A DNA stretch of 26,420 nt from NCED01 sp035493955 (GTDB taxonomy: Bacteria; Pseudomonadota; Alphaproteobacteria; Caulobacterales; Caulobacteraceae). Below are positions 20,284 through 26,420 of the stretch, piece by piece. The stretch is taken from positions 1 through 26,420 of the forward strand of contig DATJHI010000037.1 of assembly GCA_035493955.1 (NCBI GenBank). Direction: 5' to 3'. Below the pieces are notes generated by a model, which saw only the letters and a program-made list of their open reading frames with translations, was not told the DNA's origin and did not search any database. The translations under genes and the position numbers were made by a program. Numbering within the stretch: the stretch's first letter is position 1; every line of letters starts with the position of its first letter.

Positions 20284-21357
20284 ATGCGTCTTTCCGATTT
20301 CGATTTCGACCTGCCCGAAGACCGGATCGCCCTGAGGCCGGCGAGTCCGCGCGACCGCGCGCGCCTCCTCGTCGTGCGTCCCGGCGGCGGGCTGGAGGAT
20401 CGCGGCGTCGCCGACCTTCCCAGCCTGCTGGCCCCCGGCGACGTCCTGGTCTTCAACGACACCCGGGTGATCCCGGCCCGGTTGTTCGGCGCCCGGATGC
20501 GAGACGGCTCGGCGGTCCGGGTCGAGGCCACCTTGCACAAGCGGCTCTCGCCTGAACGCTGGTCGGCCTTCATGCGCCCCGGCAAGCGGCTGAAGCCCGG
20601 CGACCGGGTGCGGTTCGGCGAGGGGGATTCCAACGCCTGCCTGCTGTCCGGCCTCGACGCCACGGTGGAGGCCAAGGGGGACGGCGGCGAGGTGACCCTG
20701 GCTTTCGACCTGGCCGGCCCCGCCCTAGACGACGCCATCCGCAACCTCGGCCTGATGCCCCTGCCCCCTTACATCGCCTCCAAGCGAGCGGAGGACGAGC
20801 GGGACCGCACCGACTACCAGACCGTCTACGCCCGCGAGGACGGCTCGGTGGCGGCGCCGACGGCGGGCCTGCACTTCACCCCCGACCTCCTGGCCCGGCT
20901 GGACGCGCGGGGGATCGCCCGCGCCTTCGTCACCCTGCACGTGGGAGCGGGCACCTTCCTGCCGGTCAAGACCGACCGCATAGACGACCACAAGATGCAC
21001 GCTGAAGTCGGCGTAATCACAGAAGAAACGGCGTCGTTCATAAATGATGCGAGGGCCCGCGGCGGCCGGGTCGTGGCGGTAGGCACGACCTCCCTGCGGC
21101 TGCTGGAATCGGCGGCGGGAGAGGACGGGGTCCTGCGTCCTTTCGCCGGCGAGACCGACATCTTCATCCGGCCCGGTCACCGGTTCCGGATCGTCGACGC
21201 CCTGATGAGCAATTTCCACCTGCCGCAGTCGACCCTCTTGATGCTGGTGGCGGCCCTGGCCGGGGTGGAGACCATGAGGGGCGCCTACGCCCACGCCGTG
21301 GCCGCCGGCTACCGATTCTACAGCTATGGGGATTCCAGCCTGTGGTTCCGGAGATGA
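20284..21357 (+). CDS. queA: S-adenosylmethionine:tRNA ribosyltransferase-isomerase QueA
   Basis: A 357-residue enzyme that transfers and isomerises the ribosyl group of SAM onto preQ1 in tRNA to give epoxyqueuosine. Family blocks in order: LSDFDFDLPEDRIALRPASP at the N-terminus, LVFNDTRVIPARLFG, DRTDYQTVYAREDGSVAAPT followed by AGLHFT, TLHVGAGTFLPVK, VAVGTTSLRLLES and the C-terminal DALMSNFHLPQSTLLMLVAA. The frame opens at 20266, but ATG 20284 gives the standard family N-terminus; both have weak ribosome sites. tgt follows, so the last steps of queuosine insertion are encoded together. Confidence 0.96.
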   Translation: MRLSDFDFDLPEDRIALRPASPRDRARLLVVRPGGGLEDRGVADLPSLLAPGDVLVFNDTRVIPARLFGARMRDGSAVRVEATLHKRLSPERWSAFMRPGKRLKPGDRVRFGEGDSNACLLSGLDATVEAKGDGGEVTLAFDLAGPALDDAIRNLGLMPLPPYIASKRAEDERDRTDYQTVYAREDGSVAAPTAGLHFTPDLLARLDARGIARAFVTLHVGAGTFLPVKTDRIDDHKMHAEVGVITEETASFINDARARGGRVVAVGTTSLRLLESAAGEDGVLRPFAGETDIFIRPGHRFRIVDALMSNFHLPQSTLLMLVAALAGVETMRGAYAHAVAAGYRFYSYGDSSLWFRR

Positions 21358-21452
21358 GCGGCCCGATCTTCCTTATCCCTCCGCGGAGGAAGGAGGCGAC
21401 GGACGAGGGACGCCGGCCCGGCGTTGTCAGCGCGACGCCGTCCATCGCCGAG

Positions 21453-21506
21453 TCTCACCCCTCATCCGGCCCTTCGGGCCACCTTCTCCCGCAAGGGGAG
21501 AAGGAG
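21453..21506. repeat. REP-like intergenic palindromic element between queA and tgt
   Basis: The stretch has two hairpins in series: ggcccttcgggcc (21468-21480) and cttctcccgcaaggggagaag (21483-21503), preceded by tctcacccctcatcc. This composite resembles palindromic repeats I recall as scattered widely in Caulobacter and Rhizobiales genomes. The right arm ends in AGGAG, the nearest Shine-Dalgarno-like sequence to the tgt ATG (14 bases away). Only one copy is in the window, so repetitiveness is not shown here. Confidence 0.6.
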
Positions 21507-21520
21507 ACCGGGGCGCGCTC

Positions 21521-22639
21521 ATGACCGCCTTCCCCTTCCTGATCAATGCGGTAGACGGCAAGGCCCGCACCGGGGTGCTTCAGACCCCGCGGGGAGAGAT
21601 CCGCACCCCCGCCTTCATGCCGGTCGGCACCGCCGCCACGGTCAAGGCCCTGACCGTCGAACAGGTGCGCCAGACCGGCGCCGACATCATCCTCGGCAAC
21701 ACCTACCACCTGATGCTGCGGCCCGGGGCCGAACGGATGGCGCGGCTGGGCGGCCTGCACCGGTTCATGGGTTGGGAGCGGCCGATCCTGACCGACTCCG
21801 GGGGCTTCCAGGTGATGTCCCTGTCCAAGATCGCCAAGGTCACTGAGGACGCCGTCGCCTTCCAGAGCCATATCGACGGCTCGCGGCACGTCATGACCCC
21901 CGAGCGGTCGATCGAGATCCAGGCGGACCGCCTGGGCTCCGACATCGCCATGCAGCTGGACGAATGCGTGGCCTGGCCGGCGGAGGAGCCGAGGGCCCGG
22001 GCGGCGATGGAGCTGTCGGCGCGGTGGGCGGCCCGATGCAAGGCCGCTTTCGGGACGCGGACCAACCAGGCCCTGTTCGGCATCCAGCAGGGCTCGACCT
22101 TCCCGCACCTGCGGCGCGAATCGGCCGAGCGGCTGATCGAGATGGGCTTCGACGGCTATGCCCTGGGGGGGCTGGCGGTCGGCGAGGGCCACGAGGCCAT
22201 GGTCGAGGTGCTGGACTACGCCCCCGACATGCTGCCCCCGGACCGGCCCCGTTACCTGATGGGGGTGGGCAAGCCGATCGACATCGTCGAGGCCGTCGCC
22301 CGCGGGGTGGACATGTTCGACTGCGTGCTGCCGACCCGGTCGGGCCGCCACGGCCAGGCCTGGACCTGGGACGGACCGGTCAATCTGAAGAACGCCCGCT
22401 TCGCCGAGGATCAGGCCCCCCTGGACCCTGAAACCCCCTGCCCCGCCAGCCGCGACTATTCGCGCGCCTATCTGCACCACCTGGTGAAATCCGAGGAGCT
22501 GCTCAGCCAGGTGCTGCTGTCCTGGCACAACATCGCCTTCTTCCAGGCGCTGATGGCGGCCATCCGCCTCGCCATCGCCGAGGGCCGCCTGGACGCCTTC
22601 CGCCGGGATTTCGCGGCGCGGCAGGGCAAGGAAGGCTGA
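21521..22639 (+). CDS. tgt: Queuine/preQ1 tRNA-guanine transglycosylase
   Basis: A 372-residue TIM-barrel enzyme that swaps guanine-34 of GUN-anticodon tRNAs for preQ1. The general-base region LTDSGGFQVMS (Asp92), LFGIQQGS, GLAVGEGHEAM and the nucleophile region FDCVLPTRSGRHGQA (Asp267) are intact. The C-terminal zinc site is altered. Where well-studied Tgts have CxCxxC, this protein reads T305-P-C307-P-A-S310, so only Cys307 of the three cysteines remains, together with His336 of the WHN motif. The rest of that subdomain (YSRAYLHHLVKSEELL) is well kept, so it is probably functional. ATG 21521 fits the usual N-terminus. Confidence 0.95.
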   Translation: MTAFPFLINAVDGKARTGVLQTPRGEIRTPAFMPVGTAATVKALTVEQVRQTGADIILGNTYHLMLRPGAERMARLGGLHRFMGWERPILTDSGGFQVMSLSKIAKVTEDAVAFQSHIDGSRHVMTPERSIEIQADRLGSDIAMQLDECVAWPAEEPRARAAMELSARWAARCKAAFGTRTNQALFGIQQGSTFPHLRRESAERLIEMGFDGYALGGLAVGEGHEAMVEVLDYAPDMLPPDRPRYLMGVGKPIDIVEAVARGVDMFDCVLPTRSGRHGQAWTWDGPVNLKNARFAEDQAPLDPETPCPASRDYSRAYLHHLVKSEELLSQVLLSWHNIAFFQALMAAIRLAIAEGRLDAFRRDFAARQGKEG

Positions 22640-22725
22640 TCCTTCGTCCCTGAGTTGTCCCTTTCGCCACGGCCGGGATGACAGGGGGAAAACGACCCGC
22701 TAGACAGACGCGCGCCTTGCAGCGC

Positions 22726-22800
22726 GGGCCGGTAGCTCAGTGGTAGAGCATTCGACTTTTAATCGAATGGTCGTGAGTTCGAACCTCACCCGGCCTACCA
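22726..22800 (+). tRNA. tRNA-Lys (UUU anticodon)
   Basis: A 75-base cloverleaf: acceptor GGGCCGG/CCGGCCT, with G1-U72 as the only wobble pair; D-stem GCTC/GAGC; anticodon stem TTCGA/TCGAA closing the loop CTTTTAA with anticodon TTT; T-arm GTGAG-TTCGAAC-CTCAC; and an encoded discriminator A plus CCA. Anticodon UUU reads lysine codons AAA and AAG. It lies 86 bases after tgt. The DNA directly after the CCA is of different character, as at tRNA integration sites. Confidence 0.97.
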
Positions 22801-22801
22801 C

Positions 22802-23266
22802 CCAGTCGAAGCGGCCGTAAGCGAGGTCACCAGCACATCTGAACCCCTCAGCGCCGAAGACGCTCGCAAAAGGATCAGCGCCACGATCGTGGCGCGCCAA
22901 GGAAGCGGCCTCCTTCGAGCCCAAGCCCTGGCGGCCTACCGCGGTCGGTGTGCGATCTCAGACTATGACGTGGAACAGGCCCTCGAGGCCGCGCACATCG
23001 TCCCCTATCTGGGTGACCACACCAACCTGGTAGCCAATGCGCTGCTCTTACGCGCCGATTTGCACACCCTTTTCGACCGCCAGCTTTTGGACATCGATCC
23101 AAGCGATTTGCGGGTGCGTCTTGCGCCAGAACTGCGCGGCACGGCCTACGCCGGATTGGAGGGCAAGCCCCTTAGGCTACCCAAGGGCGTAAAGCCGGCC
23201 GACCTCTGCAGGATGTTGCAAACTCGGCGGTCGCATATGCTCGAGGCCGCCAGCGGCGGTGTTTGA
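22802..23266 (+). pseudogene. HNH endonuclease (HNH_2-like), 5'-truncated at the tRNA 3' end
   Basis: The frame runs from the base after the tRNA to a TGA at 23264-23266. Coding-like sequence begins upstream of any start codon (DARKRISATIVARQGSG), followed by the domain core RGRCAISDYDVEQALEAAHI with its Cys and first His, then NALLLRADLHTLFD with the Asn and His of the HNH motif, and LRLPKGVKPA. The only in-frame start is GTG 22889, without a Shine-Dalgarno, inside the conserved helix before the HNH core. Full-length relatives carry a longer N-terminal part, absent here. I read it as a nuclease gene cut off at the tRNA junction; a 125-residue stand-alone product from 22889 is possible. Confidence 0.7.
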
Positions 23267-23275
23267 CCCGGCGGG

Positions 23276-23300
23276 GGATTCGAACCTTCTCGCGCCTAAC
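23276..23300 (+). other. Degenerate tRNA-3'-end-like sequence (possible att remnant)
   Basis: Ten bases after the HNH stop, GGATTCGAACCTTCTCGCGCCTAAC lines up in direct orientation with the tRNA-Lys 3' end (GAGTTCGAACCTCACCCGGCCTACC). It shares TTCGAACCT exactly and most of the distal GCCTA. A decayed attachment-site duplicate would look like this. The T-loop core occurs in all tRNAs, so chance or a fragment of another tRNA cannot be excluded. Confidence 0.25.
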
Positions 23301-23389
23301 TGGGCTTATCTCCGATCTCGGTGAAGCGGTGAATGACCCCATAGAGCCAGCTCGGTTCCGATCCGGCAGTTGCCAGGGAAGATTGATCG

Positions 23390-23604
23390 CCTCCTGCGAG
23401 CCTCGATCCCCCTGGCAGCGCGGCTCCAACGAGAACACCAACCGACTGCTGCGCCAGTATCTGCCTCATGGAACCGATCTGTCTGCGCACAACCGGGCCA
23501 AGCTCAGCGTCATCGCTCCACAGCTCAACGGACAGCCAGGAAAGACCTGGCTCTACCAGACCCCTGCAGAGGGGTTTGCCGAGTGTGTTTCGGCGATCAG
23601 TTGA
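23390..23604 (+). pseudogene. IS30-family transposase, C-terminal remnant
   Basis: About 70 residues matching the end of IS30 transposases: CEPRSPWQRGSNENTNRLLR, with the final catalytic Glu of the DDE triad in SNENTN, then QYLPHGTDLSAHNRAKL and a degenerate NGQPGKTWLYQTPAEGFAEC to the TGA at 23602-23604. The open frame begins at 23263, but the part before 23390 does not resemble IS30 sequence, so the rest of the transposase (helix-turn-helix and both catalytic Asp) is gone. It is a non-functional scrap marking past insertion downstream of the tRNA. Confidence 0.8.
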
Positions 23605-23634
23605 GTCCACGACCCTAAGCAGTCGTCCGCGCAT

Positions 23635-24231
23635 TCATCTTGGGAGCGGAGGCAACACTGGCACATGCATATCAAAACCGCTAACGATTAGGCCAAAGGG
23701 CGACAGGCGACCGAATAGCAGGACGGGCGTGCCCCGCGCTGGTGCATCACCATTGCGATAGGAAATGCATACGACCCGTCTCGCTAAAAACGCCGATTCT
23801 TGAAGATTGAATCCCGCGCATTCATATCGCGCACCATTTGAATAATAATTGATGTGCGCTATCATCTTTCCCGGAACGCCAAATACAGATGTCCAAAAAT
23901 ATAAGACCACACCTTGAATAATGAAAAAGCTTATTAACGCAGTAAACGACCCCACAAGAACAGCCCGACTTAACGGTTTCTCCAGGTCCGGAATCATCGA
24001 AATGGCCTTCTCGTATCGAGGCGATCCCGGCTTAAAATCGCGAAGAACCACCATAAATATTGCCGCAGATATGCCTAGTGCTGCGGCACCGCAGATTGCG
24101 ATCTGCCCGCCAACTTTCGTTGGAACCAAAGTGCTTATTGTGAAGGCCCACAAGACTGCTATAAATATGCTGATCCAGAAGCAATAAACGACCAACCGAA
24201 CAATCCGGCTCAGGATCCGCGCTTCAGCCAC
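23635..24231 (-). CDS. Hypothetical membrane protein, AT-richer than surroundings
   Basis: A 198-residue protein with three membrane segments (about 12-34, 40-63, 87-114) and a C-terminal extramembrane domain of about 80 residues holding two cysteines (YECAGFN and VVCISYRNG). I recognise no family. GTG 24231 has GAGGTGAT about four bases upstream, a good ribosome site. Codon use is visibly AT-richer than the left three-quarters of the window, consistent with acquisition. It lies between transposase remnants. The frame is intact, so it may still be expressed. Confidence 0.65.
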   Translation of the reverse strand: MAEARILSRIVRLVVYCFWISIFIAVLWAFTISTLVPTKVGGQIAICGAAALGISAAIFMVVLRDFKPGSPRYEKAISMIPDLEKPLSRAVLVGSFTALISFFIIQGVVLYFWTSVFGVPGKMIAHINYYSNGARYECAGFNLQESAFLARRVVCISYRNGDAPARGTPVLLFGRLSPFGLIVSGFDMHVPVLPPLPR

Positions 24232-25038
24232 CGATCACCTCTTCTTGCATCGTCGGATGCTCACGGAAGGCCACGGGGTTGGCGAGTCCCTCGCGATGCC
24301 GGGACATTTGAACGGGGCCTCCTTAAGGCGTAGCTTGGCTGCACCTTGCGGGAACCGCCATGATCGTCACCAATCCACATTTTTCCACCATAGCAACGAT
24401 TTTGGCGCTTTCGCTGACGCTATGAGCGACGGCGTTCACCGCGCCATCCAGACGCATCAAAATCGACTGCGCACCATTGCGGACGTTCATCGACTTGGGC
24501 AAGTCCGACCAAACTCGTTCTGCGACATTCTTCTGGCCCCGCGAGTTGAACCCGAACTCGATCGACATCTACGCTCGGATGAAAGCGTCGCGGACTTAGG
24601 AAAGTCCGGTGGATCGGCCATTACAAGGCCGACCGGCGGCACCCGGTCCTTGCCGGGCGAACCCTGAAGAGGTCTATGGCAAATCCAGGCTGGCGGCATG
24701 ATCTCAACCCGACCCCAACTTAGCCAGCCCGCCAAACTGTCCAGGCAACCGGCGCCGCCTCACTGATCGAACGGAGCATGACGCCCGTCATCCCCAACAA
24801 TCCGACCCGCGAACGCATCTAGCCCTTCGACCACGGAACAACCACCGCTAACTTGGCCGTGGATGTAATCAGGGACTTCCCCAGGACTTCCACGGATGCG
24901 CCTACTCCCAAGCTCGTCGACTGATGACCCGTCACGATGCGGCTCCGCCCCCGAGTTCGCAGAGTGGCCTAGAAGCGCCAGCCCCGGAGAGTGCAGTGCC
25001 TTTGGCGCGCGCCATTGCTTAAACTCCGGCCGGGCGTT
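24232..25038. other. Decayed intergenic region with no confident gene
   Basis: About 800 bases without an intact gene I can defend. Both strands have open frames of 60-140 codons (for example an 81-codon minus-strand frame ending at 24323), but none has a good ribosome site or recognisable motif. The only identifiable coding scrap is an IS5-like transposase piece at 24751-24852. The region looks like an accumulation of gene fragments. Confidence 0.55.
24751..24852 (+). pseudogene. IS5-like transposase remnant with internal stop
   Basis: In one plus frame the DNA reads MTPVIPNNPTRERI, then TAG (24820-24822), then PFDHG. VIPNNPTR followed by PFDHG is a phrase I associate with IS5-family (IS4/IS5 superfamily) transposases, just before the region holding the catalytic Glu. 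The stop codon and loss of recognisable sequence on both sides show a dead fragment of about 30 codons. Confidence 0.55.
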
Positions 25039-25887
25039 TTACGTTTTGGCTGCCTCTGAGGGGTTGAGCCGGAAATAGGCCACGGAGGCGATTCCGGCCC
25101 AAACGACGATGAACCCAGTCGAGAAAATACTGTTATAGAAGAATCGAAGCATAGTTAATGGCATAAACATATCGGCAAATGATCTGGGCGGCATCCAGCC
25201 CCCTTCGAAGCCTACCCGTTGCAATAACGAAATCGGTAAGCGAAGCCCAAAAAAAACGATCGCGGTGAAGAGAGTCAATCCTGCTAACGGCCAGAAGCGC
25301 CCACGCGTCAATTTCCAAGACTGAAGCAGCACCACACGCCGTTGATCGAATGTGGCTGCCGGCGCAAGGATTAATCGTGAAACGATCACAACAGCCACGA
25401 GAAACATGCCGCCCAATATTATCTCAACCGGATGAGGTAAATTTTTGCTAACAGCAATCAACAATAGGGCACCGAAAGCAATCCCTCCTAGTAAAAGAGC
25501 AAAATATTCAACTATGGTAATGAGTATGGCCAGCCTGAACATGCGAAGCTCATCGGTGCCTAAACGCAGATAGGCAAAGCGACTTTCCAGTGGTCGGGCG
25601 TATGCACGAACGGCCGCCGTCCAGAGAACCGCGGATAAGGGAAGTAAGACGAGGGCTGGGATCTGCTCTCTGATGTCGCCTGTCAATACCCCCAGACCAT
25701 GATCCAGGCCCGCTGAAACTGAACCGGCGGATACGCCTCCCCTCCCTCCAGCGAGCAAGACGCCGAAACCTGCCTCGGCAACTTGATAGATCAATTGGAA
25801 CCCGACCCAGCAGGCGATTATCCCGGGATGGTTTCGAATAAATTTGAATCCGGCTAGGCCAGCTTCGGTGACTGAAAATTCCCCCAT
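25039..25887 (-). CDS. Hypothetical polytopic membrane protein
   Basis: A 282-residue protein with five to six hydrophobic segments (about 20-46, 76-92, 118-145, 154-175, 198-222, 245-272). The N-terminal FSVTEAGLAGFKFIRNHPG is of a kind I associate with uncharacterised Caulobacteraceae membrane proteins; no catalytic motif is seen. ATG 25887 has GGAGAAAAGG upstream. The composition is AT-richer than the housekeeping genes to the left. No partner gene is adjacent. Confidence 0.75.
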   Translation of the reverse strand: MGEFSVTEAGLAGFKFIRNHPGIIACWVGFQLIYQVAEAGFGVLLAGGRGGVSAGSVSAGLDHGLGVLTGDIREQIPALVLLPLSAVLWTAAVRAYARPLESRFAYLRLGTDELRMFRLAILITIVEYFALLLGGIAFGALLLIAVSKNLPHPVEIILGGMFLVAVVIVSRLILAPAATFDQRRVVLLQSWKLTRGRFWPLAGLTLFTAIVFFGLRLPISLLQRVGFEGGWMPPRSFADMFMPLTMLRFFYNSIFSTGFIVVWAGIASVAYFRLNPSEAAKT

Positions 25888-25960
25888 GGCCTTTTCTCCA
25901 CAGAGCCCGCAACGCTCTTCGGTTAGTTTTACAGATCTATCGGGACTTTAAAGGCCTATA

Positions 25961-26065
25961 TGTCGAAGCTATGAAAGTTATTCACCCGGGACAGGACTGA
26001 GAGGCTGGGGTTGCGAAGCTCCAAGACCGGAAGATCCCAGATGAACAATCTTCATAGCTTCGACA
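25961..26065. repeat. Perfect 15-bp inverted repeat enclosing 75 bp
   Basis: TGTCGAAGCTATGAA at 25961-25975 is exactly repeated in reverse complement at 26051-26065 (TTCATAGCTTCGACA). The 75 bp between them hold no gene. The region 25888-26175 otherwise has no identifiable feature. The layout suits a miniature mobile element, a long-stem RNA or a pair of operator sites. Confidence 0.6.
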
Positions 26066-26175
26066 CCTAGATCCCCGCCGTCTGCACTTAGCTCTGGGCC
26101 ACATCAGCCCAGCCGAGGCCAAACGCAGAGCAGCGCAATTGGACACGGATTGAACCCGGTAATCGCTCTTGCGAC

Positions 26176-26420
26176 TCATCCCGTCGGGGTTGTGGAGCTG
26201 AAGACCAGGTCCGAAATGCTGAGGGTGGTGGCGCCGATGAGGAAGGTCGAGCCCGAACCGTGGGTGACCAGGATGCCGCCGTAACCGTACTGCGAGCTCG
26301 CCTGCCAGGTGACCTGGCCGGCTGTCTGGTCGACAAACTGCAGCTTGTCCACGCCGGCGACGAAGTCGGTGATCACGTCCTGGCCGTTGTTGGCGTGCAG
26401 CTGGAAGATATTGCTCCCCC
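26176..26420 (-). CDS. RTX-type calcium-binding protein, C-terminal fragment
   Basis: The C-terminal 81 residues of a larger protein that begins beyond the right edge. NIFQLHANNGQDVITDFVAG, then VDKLQF, is the terminal motif of hemolysin-type/RTX proteins. It is followed by strand-rich sequence and the hydrophobic end ISDLVFSSTTPTG, which is the kind of C-terminus used as a type I secretion signal. The open frame continues to base 26420 with no start. The nature of the N-terminal part (protease, lipase, adhesin or S-layer-like) is not visible. Confidence 0.75.
   Translation of the reverse strand, partial: GSNIFQLHANNGQDVITDFVAGVDKLQFVDQTAGQVTWQASSQYGYGGILVTHGSGSTFLIGATTLSISDLVFSSTTPTG

Noticed and set aside
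23296..23634. 112-codon minus-strand frame opposite the IS30 tail
   Set aside because: Most of it is antisense to a clear transposase remnant; no independent support.
24245..24667. 140-codon plus frame and an opposing 81-codon minus frame (24323-24568)
   Set aside because: Neither has a good ribosome site or recognisable motif, and they overlap each other in a decayed region; left as unassigned.
24896..25078. 60-codon plus-strand frame before the 282-residue membrane protein gene
   Set aside because: Short, overlaps the end of the convergent gene, no ribosome site or motif.
1..26420. CRISPR arrays, rRNA genes, phage structural genes
   Set aside because: No regularly spaced repeats, no rRNA-like sequence and no phage structural protein motifs were seen. 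The 15-base match to the 16S 3' end at 8353-8367 is a complement acting as Shine-Dalgarno, not an rRNA fragment.

Overview
The window looks like chromosome of a Caulobacteraceae alphaproteobacterium (Caulobacter/Phenylobacterium-like). The evidence is very high GC, a MipZ division-site ATPase beside panC and a membrane J-domain protein, clpS-clpA, a phasin, and small families typical of this group (DUF1489, DUF4169, RHH_4-type ribbon-helix-helix, Caulobacterales QueA/Tgt). The genus is inferred from gene content and protein resemblance recalled from memory; no database search was possible.

Layout. 1-1253 (minus): start of clpA, clpS, and a phasin with a clear intrinsic terminator. 1590-3245 (plus): D,D-carboxypeptidase with a SPOR domain. 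3290-4580 (minus): mipZ followed by a membrane J-protein. 4748-5611 (plus): panC. 5618-6384 (minus): DUF1489 protein and a small membrane protein. 6492-8267 (plus): NTE-like cyclic-nucleotide-fold/patatin protein. 8354-8520 (plus): a 22-codon reading frame behind a near-maximal Shine-Dalgarno, with its own terminator. 8525-9711 (minus): EF-hand/poly-His protein and DUF805 membrane protein. 9842-11757 (plus): fumC and a DoxX-like protein. 11777-15691 (minus): histidine phosphatase, UvrD/PcrA helicase, arylamine N-acetyltransferase. 15737-16603 (plus): prmA. 16542-17275 (minus): small secreted protein and RHH protein. 17324-18875 (plus): type III polyketide synthase overlapping an ICMT-family methyltransferase, then a small membrane protein. 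19136-19896 (minus): GST and DUF4169. 20004-22639 (plus): DUF2171, queA and tgt (queuosine pathway), then tRNA-Lys(UUU).

Immediately after the tRNA 3' end the character changes. There is an HNH nuclease gene with no 5' end, an IS30 transposase tail, an AT-richer orphan membrane protein, a decayed stretch with an IS5-like transposase scrap, another AT-richer membrane protein, a 105-bp inverted-repeat structure, and finally the C-terminus of an RTX-type protein running off the window. I read this as a degraded integration hot spot at the tRNA.

The best leads for something new are the stand-alone 22-codon ORF/sRNA at 8354-8520, the compact PKS-methyltransferase pair, a Tgt lacking two of the three usual zinc cysteines, and the tRNA-bounded island with its inverted-repeat element. 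No CRISPR array, rRNA or complete phage was seen.
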